Source of the DNA: Rubrivivax sp.
GTDB taxonomy: Bacteria > Pseudomonadota > Gammaproteobacteria > Burkholderiales > Burkholderiaceae_C
NCBI GenBank assembly: GCA_021298085.1
Contig: JAJTDE010000006.1
Location: 1-64,000 of the forward strand
DNA length: 64,000 nucleotides
Reading direction: 5' to 3'
Shown one piece after another: positions 39,366-48,156 of the stretch (position 1 is the stretch's first letter; the number at the start of each line of letters is the position of its first letter). A model generated the notes under the pieces. The model did no database searches, was not told the origin of the DNA, and was given only the letters and a program-made list of their open reading frames with translations. Made by a program: the position numbers and the translations under genes.

Positions 39366-40237
39366 CACGGCTGGCCTGTCAGGCGCGCCGCGTAATCGCG
39401 CGCAAACTGCTGGGCCACACGGCCGGAACGCGAGCCACGCTCGAGTGCCCAGACCAGTGCCTCCGGTCGGGCGGCCTCGATCTGCGACGGCTGGAGGCCC
39501 CAGGCCGACAGCCATTGGGCAACGATGGCGAGGTACTCGGCCTGGCTGAAGGGGTAGAAGCTGATCCACAGGCCGAAGCGCTCCGACAGCGAGATCTTTT
39601 CCTCCACACCTTCACCCGGGTGCACCTCGCCGTCTTCCGTGTGCTGGTAGCTGAGGTTTTCCTGCATGTACTCGGGCAGCAGGTGGCGGCGGTTGCTGGT
39701 GGCGTAGATCAGGACATTGGCACTCGACTGCGCAATCGATCCGTCCAGAATGGATTTGAGGGCCTTGTAGCCAGGCTCGCCGTCGTCGAAGCTCAGGTCA
39801 TCGCAGTAGACGATGAAGCGCTCGGGGCGCGTGGCGACGAGGTCCACGATGTCCGGCAAATCCACCAGTTCGGCCTTGTCGACCTCGATCAGGCGCAGGC
39901 CGCGGGCGGCGTACGCATTCAGGCAGGCCTTGATCAGGGAACTCTTGCCCGTGCCCCGCGCCCCTGTGAGCAGCACATTGTTCGCGCCGCGGCCGGCCAG
40001 GAACTGCTCGGTGTTGCGCACCAGCCGTTCCTTTTGCGGGTCGATCTCGCGCAGTTCGGCCAGGCGAATGTCGGCCACGTGCCGCACCGGCTCCAGCCAC
40101 ACCGACGCTGCGCGCCGGCGGTACCGGAACGCACTGCTGGCGGCCCAGTCAGGGGCGGCCAGCGTCTGTGGAACGAGGCGCTCCAGCCGGGACAGCAGCT
40201 GTTCGACGCGGGCGATCAAGGGCTCGTAGGCATTCAT
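39365..40237 (-). CDS. DUF815 AAA-type ATPase
   Basis: A 290-residue P-loop ATPase of the DUF815 family. Walker A is LLTGARGTGKSSLIKA (residues ~89-104), Walker B is FIVYCDDLSFDDGE, and a sensor-like Asn/Arg lies in VLIYATSNRRHLLPEYM. The N-terminal ~75 residues are less conserved. Function is not established; the family often neighbours a NUDIX gene, as here, where the two overlap. Its start overlaps the pdeM stop by four bases. Confidence 0.9.
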   Translation of the reverse strand: MNAYEPLIARVEQLLSRLERLVPQTLAAPDWAASSAFRYRRRAASVWLEPVRHVADIRLAELREIDPQKERLVRNTEQFLAGRGANNVLLTGARGTGKSSLIKACLNAYAARGLRLIEVDKAELVDLPDIVDLVATRPERFIVYCDDLSFDDGEPGYKALKSILDGSIAQSSANVLIYATSNRRHLLPEYMQENLSYQHTEDGEVHPGEGVEEKISLSERFGLWISFYPFSQAEYLAIVAQWLSAWGLQPSQIEAARPEALVWALERGSRSGRVAQQFARDYAARLTGQP

Positions 40238-40968
40238 GGCGGGTCAGTGTAGTCAGACGGCTGGCTGATGCTGGCGGCAGAGGTGGTACTGCCCCCGCCA
40301 GAAGGCACGTGGCCCGCCAACCAGCGGACGGCACCGTGGGCCACCACCGCCACCCCCTCGCCTGGTTCAGGCTGCACCAGGTGCAGACCGGTGAACTCAC
40401 CAAAGGCTGGCAGTACCGCGTGGCGGGCCAGGAGGTGGAAACAGGGCAGGCGAAGGCGGTCGGCACCCCGCCCCAGGCGAACGCCCGGGTGGAGGTGGCC
40501 GGCGAAGGTGTAGGCGCCTGCCACGACCTGGGGGTGATGGCACAGCGCCCAGGGACCACAACGCCAAGGCTCGTCCGCGAGCTCGATGCCCCAGCGCGCG
40601 GGCGGATCACCCGCGCGGCTGTCGTGGTTGCCCCTGACCAGGCGCATGGCCACACCGGCATGGGCGTTGCGCCAGCTCACAAAGGCCTGGTCAAGCGCTG
40701 CGGAGCGCCCGTGGCGCGCATGGAGGAGGTCGCCCAGAAAGACCAGTTCTCGGGCCTGGGTCTGGGCGACCAGTGCGCTCAGGCGCTGCAGATTGCCCCA
40801 GGTCGTGCCCTCGGGAACAGGCACCCCCAGGCGCCGGAAGGCCTGGGCCTTGCCCAGATGGACGTCAGCCACCATCAGCATGCCCTGCTCGGGCAGGAAG
40901 GCCGCCCTGTCAGCCAGCAGTTGAACCGGCCCTTCCGCGAGCCCATGATTCAGTACACCCACCGACAC
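40234..40968 (-). CDS. pdeM: PdeM-type metallophosphoesterase (ligase-associated DNA-damage family)
   Basis: A 244-residue calcineurin-like phosphoesterase. Metal-binding motifs are VADVHLGKAQAFRR (DxH), LVFLGDLLHARHG (GD), RLVRGNHDSR (GNHD), CHHPQVV and TFAGHLHPGVRL (GHxH). The length and motifs fit PdeM, usually encoded with an ATP-dependent ligase, exonuclease and helicase for DNA repair. None of these partners is adjacent. The start is GTG at 40968. It lies six bases after slmA. Confidence 0.85.
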   Translation of the reverse strand: MSVGVLNHGLAEGPVQLLADRAAFLPEQGMLMVADVHLGKAQAFRRLGVPVPEGTTWGNLQRLSALVAQTQARELVFLGDLLHARHGRSAALDQAFVSWRNAHAGVAMRLVRGNHDSRAGDPPARWGIELADEPWRCGPWALCHHPQVVAGAYTFAGHLHPGVRLGRGADRLRLPCFHLLARHAVLPAFGEFTGLHLVQPEPGEGVAVVAHGAVRWLAGHVPSGGGSTTSAASISQPSDYTDPP

Positions 40969-40974
40969 CGGGGT

Positions 40975-41682
40975 TCAGCGCGTCAGCCGCTCCAGCGCCA
41001 GGTCCAGGTTCTCCAGGGGCGAGCGCCTGAAGCCGGTTCGCGCAAAGCGGTGCAGCCGCCCCGCAATCACCGCCACCAGCGCCGCAGCCAGCGAGTTGGC
41101 ATCCACCGTGGGTGTGGCTGAACCCGCGGCTTCGGCCGCCCCACGCAGACACAGCCGCAGCTGCGATTCGATGCGGTCGAAGAACTGGTTCATGCGTGCC
41201 GTCAGGCGTTCGTTCTCGAAGACCAAAGCGTCGCCCACCATGACGCGCACCATGCCCGGGTTCTTCTCGCCAAACTGCAGCACCACCTGGGTGATGCGCC
41301 GGGCTTGTGCCGAGCCGTGGCCCTCGCGCTCCAGCACCTGGTTGATCAAGGCAAAGAGGCTGGATTCGATGAACTCGATCAGGCCCTCGAACATCTGGGC
41401 CTTGCTGGCAAAGTGGCGGTACAGGGCGGCTTCGCTGACCTGCAGACGGGCTGCCAGCGCCGCGGTGGTGATGCGGTCGGCGTCGGGCTGCTCCAGCATG
41501 GACGCCAGGGTTTCCAGAATCTGGACACGGCGCTCACCCGGACGTGGGCGTTTGCGCACGGGCGCTGCCGCGGCCGCGGTTTCAGCCGGGGGTTCGGCCG
41601 CCACGGCCGGAAAGTTGTCGGCAGACGCATCCGGTTCGGCCGGCTCGGCTTTCTGGATGGATGGGGATTCCTCGCTGGTCAC
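40975..41682 (-). CDS. slmA: nucleoid occlusion factor SlmA (TetR family)
   Basis: A 235-residue TetR-fold regulator. After a ~40-residue Ala/Pro-rich extension the HTH region reads RRVQILETLASMLEQ...ITTAALAARLQVSEAALYRHF, then SKAQMFEGLIEFIESSLF, the SlmA pattern. SlmA binds chromosomal sites and blocks FtsZ ring assembly over the nucleoid; ftsZ is also in this window. I prefer the GTG at 41682 with GAGAG six bases upstream; TTG at 41688 would add two residues. The preceding gap contains 11-bp tandem repeats. Confidence 0.88.
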   Translation of the reverse strand: MTSEESPSIQKAEPAEPDASADNFPAVAAEPPAETAAAAAPVRKRPRPGERRVQILETLASMLEQPDADRITTAALAARLQVSEAALYRHFASKAQMFEGLIEFIESSLFALINQVLEREGHGSAQARRITQVVLQFGEKNPGMVRVMVGDALVFENERLTARMNQFFDRIESQLRLCLRGAAEAAGSATPTVDANSLAAALVAVIAGRLHRFARTGFRRSPLENLDLALERLTR

Positions 41683-41807
41683 CGTCAACTCTCATTGTTG
41701 TTGGTCATCAGGCTGCCCGAGGCAACCCCTGTTGACGGGATTCTGGCACGGGCTTTCGGCGCAGCCTGAAGCTGGTAAACACTGACTTCCCACCTTCGCT
41801 CACCCAA

Positions 41808-41862
41808 GCATCAACGGCGCATCGACACCGCATCGACACCGCATCAACGGCGCATGTGTCGC
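41808..41862. repeat. 11-bp tandem repeats across the HAD gene stop
   Basis: Five contiguous 11-base units: gcatcaacggc, two copies of gcatcgacacc, gcatcaacggc again, and a diverged last unit. The stop codon of the HAD nucleotidase gene (41844-41846) lies within the fourth unit. Because 11 is not a multiple of 3, a change in copy number could alter the end of that protein. Confidence 0.75.
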
Positions 41863-42542
41863 AACTGCCGTACCCGCTGGCCCACATAGACGGGCTTGCG
41901 GCGCAGACGCACCCGAATGGGTTCGGCGGGTGCGGCCGCGCTCAGGGCATAGCCCTGCATCCACACCGTCTTCAGCCCCACGGCGCGGGCAGCCTTCTGG
42001 TGTTCGAGCGTGTCTTCCACCAGCACGCAGTGGTGCGGCGCCACCCTGAGCCGCGCCACGAGCGACCTGAACATGCGCTTGTCGGGCTTGGGGCGCAGGT
42101 GGCCAAACATCACCATGTCCTCAATGGCGATGACGGCATCCAGGTGGCGCAGCAGGCGCAGCGCGCGCAGCACCCGCAGTGCGTACTCTCGCGGCGCATT
42201 GGTCAGCAAGACCCGCTTGCCGGGCAGGCGGGCCAGCGCCAGACGGTCGGCCAGCGGCGCGCGCAGGCGCTGCTCCAGGCCCGGCAGGCGGTGGGTGTCG
42301 TGCAGGAAGTGCGGCGCGCTGACACCGTGGTGCCGCATCAGCCCCAGCAGCGTGGCCCCATAGCGCTGCCAGTAGCGAACCCGCAGCCGATGGGCTTCCT
42401 CGTTCGACACACCCAGCTCGCGTTCGATGTAGGCCGTCATGCTCTGCTTGAGCGGCCCGAAGACGGCGTGAGACGCGTCGTGCAGGGTGTTGTCGAGGTC
42501 AAACAGCCACACCCGACGTGGGGCACTGGGGCGCTCAGCCAT
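41844..42542 (-). CDS. HAD-family pyrimidine 5'-nucleotidase-like hydrolase
   Basis: A 232-residue HAD phosphatase of the SDT1/pyrimidine 5'-nucleotidase type. Motif I is VWLFDLDNTLHDASHAVF (Asp nucleophile), motif II VLLTNAPREYALRVL, and motif IV VLVEDTLEHQKAARAVGLKTVWM. The cap is inserted after motif I. Substrate is inferred from the family only. The tail is very Arg-rich (VRLRRKPVYVGQRVRQLR). It follows argB by 24 bases. Confidence 0.88.
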   Translation of the reverse strand: MAERPSAPRRVWLFDLDNTLHDASHAVFGPLKQSMTAYIERELGVSNEEAHRLRVRYWQRYGATLLGLMRHHGVSAPHFLHDTHRLPGLEQRLRAPLADRLALARLPGKRVLLTNAPREYALRVLRALRLLRHLDAVIAIEDMVMFGHLRPKPDKRMFRSLVARLRVAPHHCVLVEDTLEHQKAARAVGLKTVWMQGYALSAAAPAEPIRVRLRRKPVYVGQRVRQLRHMRR

Positions 42543-42566
42543 GGGCGGGAGGGGCAGGGCGCCGCA

Positions 42567-43478
42567 TCAATGAGACCGAATCATGGTGCCGTAGGCCTGG
42601 TCCGTCAGGATCTCCAGCAGCATGGCGTGCGGCACACGCCCGTCGACGATGTGCACGGCATGCACGCCGCTCTTGGCGGCGTCCAGCGCACCGGCGATCT
42701 TCGGCAGCATGCCGCCGCTGATCGTGCCGTCAGCCACCAGGTCGTCGATCTGGCGCGGCGTGAGTTCGGTCAGCAGCTTGCCTTGCTTGTCGAGCACCCC
42801 GCGAATGTTCGTCAGCAGCATCAGCTTCTCGGCCTTCAGCACCTCGGCCAGCTTGGCAGCCACCAGGTCGGCATTGATGTTGTAGCTCTCGTTGTGCTCG
42901 CCGAAGCCGATGGGGCTGACGACCGGGATGAACTGGTCGTCCTGCAGGACACGCAGGATGGACGGGTCGATGGCGGTGATCTCGCCCACCGCACCCACGT
43001 CGTGCTGCTTGCTGGGGTCGTCCTTGTCGAGGAGCTTCAGCTTGCGCGCGCGGATCAGCCCGCCGTCACGCCCCGTCAGGCCGACGGCCTTGCCGCCTGC
43101 GGCGTTGATCAGGCCGACGATGTCCTGCTGCACTTCACCGGCGAGCACCCACTCGACGACGTCCATCGTCTCGTCATCGGTGACACGCATGCCCTGGACA
43201 AACCGGCCCTTCTTGCCGATCTTGTTCAGCGCGGCATCGATCTGCGGCCCGCCGCCGTGCACCACGATTGGGTTCATGCCCACCAGCTTGAGCAGCACGA
43301 TGTCCTCGGCGAAATCCTGCTGCAGGGCAGGGTCGGTCATGGCGTTGCCGCCGTACTTGATGACCAGGGTCTTGCCATGGAAACGGCGGATGTAGGGCAG
43401 CGCCTGGGCCAGCACCTCCGCCTGGTCGCGCGGGGTGATGTGTTCGAGCGAGTGGTCGGCGACGGTGGGCGTGGTCAT
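42567..43478 (-). CDS. argB: N-acetylglutamate kinase ArgB
   Basis: A 303-residue amino-acid kinase for the second step of arginine synthesis. It shows [39 protein letters not shown], and [33 protein letters not shown]. The ~20-residue N-terminal helix seen in arginine-inhibited hexameric forms is present ([23 protein letters not shown]), so feedback inhibition is likely. It is the first gene of a 13-gene minus-strand train running to tatC. Confidence 0.97.
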   Translation of the reverse strand: MTTPTVADHSLEHITPRDQAEVLAQALPYIRRFHGKTLVIKYGGNAMTDPALQQDFAEDIVLLKLVGMNPIVVHGGGPQIDAALNKIGKKGRFVQGMRVTDDETMDVVEWVLAGEVQQDIVGLINAAGGKAVGLTGRDGGLIRARKLKLLDKDDPSKQHDVGAVGEITAIDPSILRVLQDDQFIPVVSPIGFGEHNESYNINADLVAAKLAEVLKAEKLMLLTNIRGVLDKQGKLLTELTPRQIDDLVADGTISGGMLPKIAGALDAAKSGVHAVHIVDGRVPHAMLLEILTDQAYGTMIRSH

Positions 43479-43665
43479 GGTCAGGACGGCACGGCTGGCG
43501 GCCGCAGGCAGGTTGCAAAAGCGCCGGAAGAGGCGTGATGTGAGTCCCCAAGGGACCTGGTGCGATGATTGTAGGAAGCAGCAGCCGCTTCAGGCTGCCG
43601 CATCTCTCGTGTCCTCCAGGACAGCCCCCCGCGCGTTGAAGCAGTACCACCGGAACCGACACACC

Positions 43666-43950
43666 ATGCTCCTGAAGACCTTCATCGCTGCGATCACCCT
43701 CTGCCTGGCCGCGGGCCAAGCCGCTGCCCAGGCGACCGAAGGGGAGGTGCGCAAGATCGACAAGGAACAGGGCCGCGTCACCCTGAAGCACGGTGACATC
43801 AAGAACCTGGACATGCCCGCCATGACCATGGTCTTCCGCGTGCGCGACAAGTCGCTGCTGGACACCGTGAGTGTGGGCGACAAGGTCCGCTTTGACGCCG
43901 AGAAGATCGACGGCCAGTTCGTGGTGACCGTGCTTCGCAAGGCACCCTGA
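43666..43950 (+). CDS. CusF-like periplasmic copper-binding protein
   Basis: A 94-residue secreted protein with a clear signal peptide (MLLKTFIAAITLCLAAGQAAAQ). The mature part has the CusF fold pattern: GEVRKIDKEQGRVTLKHGDIKN, then LDMPAMTMVFRV with the Met ligands, and a closing VGDKVRFDAEKIDGQFVVT. E. coli CusF has a Trp near the Met ligands (WPAMTM) that stacks on copper; here it is Met (MPAMTM). No CusCBA genes are nearby. It diverges from argB across 187 bases. Confidence 0.88.
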   Translation: MLLKTFIAAITLCLAAGQAAAQATEGEVRKIDKEQGRVTLKHGDIKNLDMPAMTMVFRVRDKSLLDTVSVGDKVRFDAEKIDGQFVVTVLRKAP

Positions 43951-44089
43951 ACCGGCTGCCCGGCGGCGCCTGAGGCACCGCCCGCGCACTGCACATCTTC
44001 AGCGCGCGCGATGGCCACGATTAGGCGGCACGCTCCACTGCCCTTGCCTATGATCAACCCCTTCAAGCCTCCCGCAGGAAGGAACGTTC

Positions 44090-44713
44090 ATGGTCAGGAA
44101 GATCCCGAAAACCGCCGCGCGTGCCGCCGGCAAGGCCGCCGAGAAGGCTGCCGAAACGCTCAGCGCTGCCGGCCAGCTGTTCGACAGCAAGCACCTGGCA
44201 GCCAACGTCAGAGATTCTGCCCAGCAGATCTGGCTGGCAGGCATGGGCGCGTTTTCGCGCGCGCAGGCCGAAGGCGGCAAGGTCTTCGAGACACTCATCA
44301 AGGAAGGCATGCACCTGCAGCGCAAGACACAGGGTCTGGCCGAAGACAAGATCCACGAAGTCACCGGCAAGGTGAGCAGCATGGCCGGCGATGTGCAGGC
44401 CAAGGCCGGCCAACAGTGGGACAAGCTGGAGACCATCTTTGAACAGCGCACGGCCAAGGCCATGGCCAAGCTCGGTGTGCCCACCGCGCAGGACATCGAG
44501 ACGCTGATCAAGCGGGTCGACGAATTGGCCGCAGCAGTGGCACGCCTGTCGGGTGAGGCCGCGCCGAAGGCGGCTCGCAAGGCCGTCATGGCTGCCAAGC
44601 CCGCGGCGCGCAAGACCAGCGCCGCCCCGTCCGCCAAGAAGCAAGCACCTGCGCCAGCAGCGGTTGCGCCCGCGCGTGCTCCGCGCAGCCGCAAGAAGGC
44701 CACGACAGCGTGA
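44090..44713 (+). CDS. phasin-like PHA granule-associated protein
   Basis: A 207-residue protein of the PhaI/PhaF phasin type: a long amphipathic helical region (residues ~35-155, including DSAQQIWLAGMGAFSRAQAEG and a coiled-coil LETIFEQRTAKAMAKLGVPT) and a Lys/Ala/Pro-rich tail of the histone-like kind (KKQAPAPAAVAPARAPRSRKK). It coats polyhydroxyalkanoate granules and may tether them to DNA. The ATG follows AGGAAGGA. A TATGAT at 44049-44054 could be its -10. It overlaps the patatin start (GTGA). Confidence 0.9.
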   Translation: MVRKIPKTAARAAGKAAEKAAETLSAAGQLFDSKHLAANVRDSAQQIWLAGMGAFSRAQAEGGKVFETLIKEGMHLQRKTQGLAEDKIHEVTGKVSSMAGDVQAKAGQQWDKLETIFEQRTAKAMAKLGVPTAQDIETLIKRVDELAAAVARLSGEAAPKAARKAVMAAKPAARKTSAAPSAKKQAPAPAAVAPARAPRSRKKATTA

Positions 44714-45966
44714 GGTCAGGCACCGCGCCACGCATCGGCCTGGCGCTGGCCGGCGGCGGGCCGCTGGGCGCGGTCTATGAGATTGGCGCGCTGTGCGCGC
44801 TCGAAGAGTCCATCGCCGGGTTGGACCTGACCGCCCTGGACGGCTACGTGGGCGTCAGCGCCGGCGCCTTCCTGGCAGCGGGGCTCGCCAACGGCATGTC
44901 ACCCCGTGCGCTGTGCGCCGCCTTCATCGAAAGCGGCCCCGACAGGCCCGATGCGATGGACCCGTCGGTCTTTGTGCAGCCTGCCTTTGACGAGTTTGCC
45001 CAGCGGCTCGCCACCTTGCCGCGCCTGCTGACCGAAGTGGCCCGGCAAGCATCGGCCAGCGCGATGGGAAGGCGCCCCTGGCTGTCCACGCTGGAACGGC
45101 TGGGCCACGCCCTGCCCACCGGCCTGTTCAGCAACGCACCGCTGGAACGCGCGGTTCACCGGCTGCTCAGCGCACCGGGCCGCACCGATGATTTCCGCCT
45201 GCTGCGCCGCAGACTGGTGGTGGTGGCCACCGATCTGGACTCTGGCGAGGCCCTGCCGTTTGGTCTGGCGCAGACCGACGTGCCCATCTCGAGGGCCGCC
45301 GCCGCCAGCGCGGCCCTGCCAGGGCTGTACCCGCCAGTGAAGATCGGGGGGCGCTGGTACGTGGATGGCGCGCTGAAAAAGACGCTGCACGCCAGTGTCC
45401 TGCTGGACATGCCGCTGGACCTTGTCCTGTGCATCAACCCGCTGGTGCCCTTTGACGCCAGCCGTGCCCAACGTCCCCGTATCGGCCCGGCGGGCCAGCC
45501 AGGTATCCCGCCGCTGGTCGAGGGCGGGCTGCCGCTGGTGCTCAGCCAGACCTTCCGCTCATTGATCCACTCACGGCTGGAGCTGGGCATGAAGGGTTAC
45601 GAGCACAGCCACCCCGACACCGACATCGTGCTGGTGGAACCCGACCCGCGGGACCCGCAGCTGTTCCTGGCCAATGTGTTCAGCTATGGCCAACGCCGGC
45701 GCATCGCCGAACACGCCTACCAGCAGACGCGCGCCGACTTGCGCTCACGGCGCACGGTGCTGCGCAGCCAGCTGGCGCGGCACGGCCTGGGCATACAAGA
45801 CGCCGCGCTTGACGACCCCCGGCGCACCCTGGTGCGGCGGCGCCCGGCGCCAAGCAGCCGCCCGGCCCTGGCCCTGCGCCGCCTGGACGAAGTGCTGGAC
45901 GACCTGGAACGCGCGCTGGCACTGCAACAGGCCCGCGTGCCACTCGGCACGCACGCCGACGCCTGA
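44710..45966 (+). CDS. patatin-like phospholipase/esterase
   Basis: A 418-residue serine hydrolase of the patatin family. The oxyanion loop LALAGGGPLGAVYEIGAL lies at residues ~11-28, the nucleophile is in VGVSAGAF (GxSxG), and the catalytic Asp in GGRWYVDGALKK (DG motif). Start is GTG overlapping the phasin stop by four bases. Translational coupling to a phasin suggests action at the PHA granule surface, possibly as a depolymerase or granule phospholipase; this is inference. Confidence 0.88.
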   Translation: MRSGTAPRIGLALAGGGPLGAVYEIGALCALEESIAGLDLTALDGYVGVSAGAFLAAGLANGMSPRALCAAFIESGPDRPDAMDPSVFVQPAFDEFAQRLATLPRLLTEVARQASASAMGRRPWLSTLERLGHALPTGLFSNAPLERAVHRLLSAPGRTDDFRLLRRRLVVVATDLDSGEALPFGLAQTDVPISRAAAASAALPGLYPPVKIGGRWYVDGALKKTLHASVLLDMPLDLVLCINPLVPFDASRAQRPRIGPAGQPGIPPLVEGGLPLVLSQTFRSLIHSRLELGMKGYEHSHPDTDIVLVEPDPRDPQLFLANVFSYGQRRRIAEHAYQQTRADLRSRRTVLRSQLARHGLGIQDAALDDPRRTLVRRRPAPSSRPALALRRLDEVLDDLERALALQQARVPLGTHADA

Positions 45967-45973
45967 CCTCGGC

Positions 45974-47470
45974 TCAACGGCCGAGGTAGCGCGCCTCCAG
46001 GTGCCGCCTGAAATGCGATGGGTCCAGCGGCTGGCCGCTGGCCAGGCGGGTCAGCTCGTCGGTGCTGAAACGGCTGCCCTGGTTCCAGATGTTGCGGCGC
46101 AACCAATCAAAGACAGGCCCCAGCTGGCCTGCGCTGATCTGGTCGTCCAGGCCAGGAATGTCACGGCGCATCGCGGCAAACCACTGCGCGGCATACATCG
46201 CGCCGATGGAATAACACGGGAAATAACCGAACAGGCCTTCGGGCCAGTGCACGTCCTGCAGCGGGCCGTCCTTGAAGTTGCCCCGGGTGTCGATGCCCAG
46301 CAGCTCCATCATCTTCGTGTCCCACAGCGCCGGGATGTCCTCGGCCTCGATCTCGCCATCGATCAGTGGCTGTTCGATCTCGAAGCGCAGGATCACATGC
46401 GCGGGGTAGGTCACCTCATCGGCGTCCACACGGATGAAGCCCGGCTGCACACGCGTCAGCAGCCGCTGCAGGTTGGCCGGCTCAAAGGCCGGCTGCGCAC
46501 CGAAGGCCTCGGCCATCATCGGCGCCAGCTGGGCGACCACACCGGGGTGTGAACCCAGCTGCATCTCGAAACTCAGCGACTGGCTCTCATGCAGCGCCAT
46601 CGAGCGCGCCTGGCCCATGGGCTGGTCCACCCACTCGCGCGGCAGGTTCTGCTCGTAGCGCCCATGCCCAGTCTCGTGGATGGTGCCGAACAGTGAACCC
46701 AGGAACTCATGCTCGGCGAAGCGGGTGGTCATGCGCACGTCTTCGGGCACGCCGCCGCAGAACGGGTGGGTGCTGACGTCGAGCCGGCCGGCGTTGAAGT
46801 CAAAGCCAAAAAGCCGCATGGCTCGCTCGCACAGGACACGCTGCGCCTGGAGGCTGAAGGGGCCTTGCGGCAGCACCACCGGCTGCTGACGCTGGCGCTC
46901 GGTCACCTCGCGGATCAAGCCGGGCAGCCACTGACGCAGCGCACCAAAGAGTTCGCGCACACGCGCCGTGGTCATGCCGGGTTCGTAGCGGTCCATCATG
47001 GCGTCGTAGGGGCTGAGGCCCGTCTGCTGCGACAGCAGGCGCGCCTCCTCGCGGCCGAGCGCCAGGACCTCCTTGAAGTTGGCCAGGAAACCCGCCCAGT
47101 CGTTGGCCGGACGCTGCTGCCGCCAGGCATGTTCGCAGCGGCTGCGCGCCAGCGACTGCCGCTGCACCAGGTCTTCCGGCAGGGCCGTTGCGGCGAACCA
47201 GTCGCGGCGGATCTCCCGCAGGTTGGCGCGCTGGTCGTCGCTGAGCGGCTCCTGTTCTGCCGCGTCTAGGTGCGCCTTCAGTGACGGTTGGGTACGCATC
47301 CGGTGCAGCAGTGCCGCCATCTCGGCCATGGCCGCCGCGCGGGCCTCCTGACCACCCGGGGGCATGTTGGCGGCCTGGTCCCAACCGGCGAGCGACTGCA
47401 GGTGGCCCAGGCGGTAGGCGCGGCGATAGGTGGCGGCAAGTTCGTCGTACGACGGGGTGTTGGTACTCAA
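45974..47470 (-). CDS. M32 family carboxypeptidase (Taq type)
   Basis: A 498-residue zinc carboxypeptidase. The HExxH motif is GTIHETGHGRYEQNLP (residues ~262-277), with the third ligand Glu in MALHESQSLSFEMQLG. Family stretches include HPFCGGVPEDVRMTTRF and the C-terminal IGAMYAAQWFAAMRRDIP. Likely cytoplasmic, trimming peptides from the C-terminus. The start is TTG, supported by AAGGA seven bases upstream. It converges on the patatin gene with a 7-base gap. Confidence 0.93.
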   Translation of the reverse strand: MSTNTPSYDELAATYRRAYRLGHLQSLAGWDQAANMPPGGQEARAAAMAEMAALLHRMRTQPSLKAHLDAAEQEPLSDDQRANLREIRRDWFAATALPEDLVQRQSLARSRCEHAWRQQRPANDWAGFLANFKEVLALGREEARLLSQQTGLSPYDAMMDRYEPGMTTARVRELFGALRQWLPGLIREVTERQRQQPVVLPQGPFSLQAQRVLCERAMRLFGFDFNAGRLDVSTHPFCGGVPEDVRMTTRFAEHEFLGSLFGTIHETGHGRYEQNLPREWVDQPMGQARSMALHESQSLSFEMQLGSHPGVVAQLAPMMAEAFGAQPAFEPANLQRLLTRVQPGFIRVDADEVTYPAHVILRFEIEQPLIDGEIEAEDIPALWDTKMMELLGIDTRGNFKDGPLQDVHWPEGLFGYFPCYSIGAMYAAQWFAAMRRDIPGLDDQISAGQLGPVFDWLRRNIWNQGSRFSTDELTRLASGQPLDPSHFRRHLEARYLGR

Positions 47471-47537
47471 GGTATGTCCTTCCGATCCTGGCGCGGCATT
47501 GTGACGCCGGCCCGTGGTGCGCGCAGTGGCCCGTCGT

Positions 47538-48029
47538 TCAGCGGCCCAGCGTGAGCTCGCCCGGAAACAGCCACAGCAAGGCCGCCGTCATGACCACGTA
47601 GCGCAGGAATTTGCCCACCAGGCTGTAGGCCATGCAAGGCCCGAACGGCAGCTTCAGCCAGCCCGCCACGGCGCACAGCGGGTCACCCACGCCAGGCAGG
47701 AATGCAAAGAAGCAGGCGCGCGGGCCCAGTTGCTGCAGCCAGCGCAGAGCCTTCAGGTCCATGGGCTTGCGGTGGGCGACGGCCTCGTAGGCGCGCTCCG
47801 CGCCATAACCCATCCACCAGCTGATGCCGCCGCCCAGCGTATTGCCCACGGTGGCCACCAGCACCGTGGGCCAGAACAGGCTGTTGTCCAACTTGACGAG
47901 CCCGATGACCACCCATTCGCTGCCCAGCGGCAGCAGGGTGGCCGACAGCACGGACACCACGAACACCGTACTCAGCCCGAATTGGGGCAGGGACAGCGCG
48001 GTCAGCAGGGATTGAAGCCAGTCTTGCAT
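47538..48029 (-). CDS. YqaA/DedA-like membrane protein
   Basis: A 163-residue inner-membrane protein of the YqaA/SNARE-associated (DedA superfamily) group with about four hydrophobic segments. Family features include FVVSVLSATLLPLGSEWVV, the Gly-rich NTLGGGISWWMGYG and a GPRACFFAFLPGVGDPLCAVAGWLKLPF motif. DedA proteins act in lipid flipping or membrane homeostasis; the precise role of YqaA is not known. It diverges from dusB across 127 bases. Confidence 0.87.
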   Translation of the reverse strand: MQDWLQSLLTALSLPQFGLSTVFVVSVLSATLLPLGSEWVVIGLVKLDNSLFWPTVLVATVGNTLGGGISWWMGYGAERAYEAVAHRKPMDLKALRWLQQLGPRACFFAFLPGVGDPLCAVAGWLKLPFGPCMAYSLVGKFLRYVVMTAALLWLFPGELTLGR

Positions 48030-48109
48030 GGTGCAGTCCGTGCATCATAGGCAGGTCGGGGCGACGCCAAGCCGAGCCGTGTCGGGTGTGCCGGCAAGAC
48101 CCTGCTGGC

Positions 48110-48115
48110 TATACT
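48110..48115 (+). promoter_or_regulatory. candidate -10 element for dusB-fis
   Basis: TATACT matches the -10 consensus at five of six positions and is 41 bases before dusB. The bases just after it (GACGTCCCGC) are GC-rich, as in growth-rate-controlled discriminators. No good -35 is visible, so activation or an extended element would be needed. Confidence 0.35.
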
Positions 48116-48156
48116 GACGTCCCGCTTTTCCGCAGCCGCTTCTGCCGCCTCCTGCC

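Noticed and set aside
40973-41182. Partial ORFs opposite slmA and pdeM
   Set aside because: They are shadows of confidently identified genes with no independent support.
44020-44050. Sigma-54-like GGCAC...TGC upstream of the phasin gene
   Set aside because: The GG and GC are 11 rather than 10 bases apart; spacing is strict for sigma-54.
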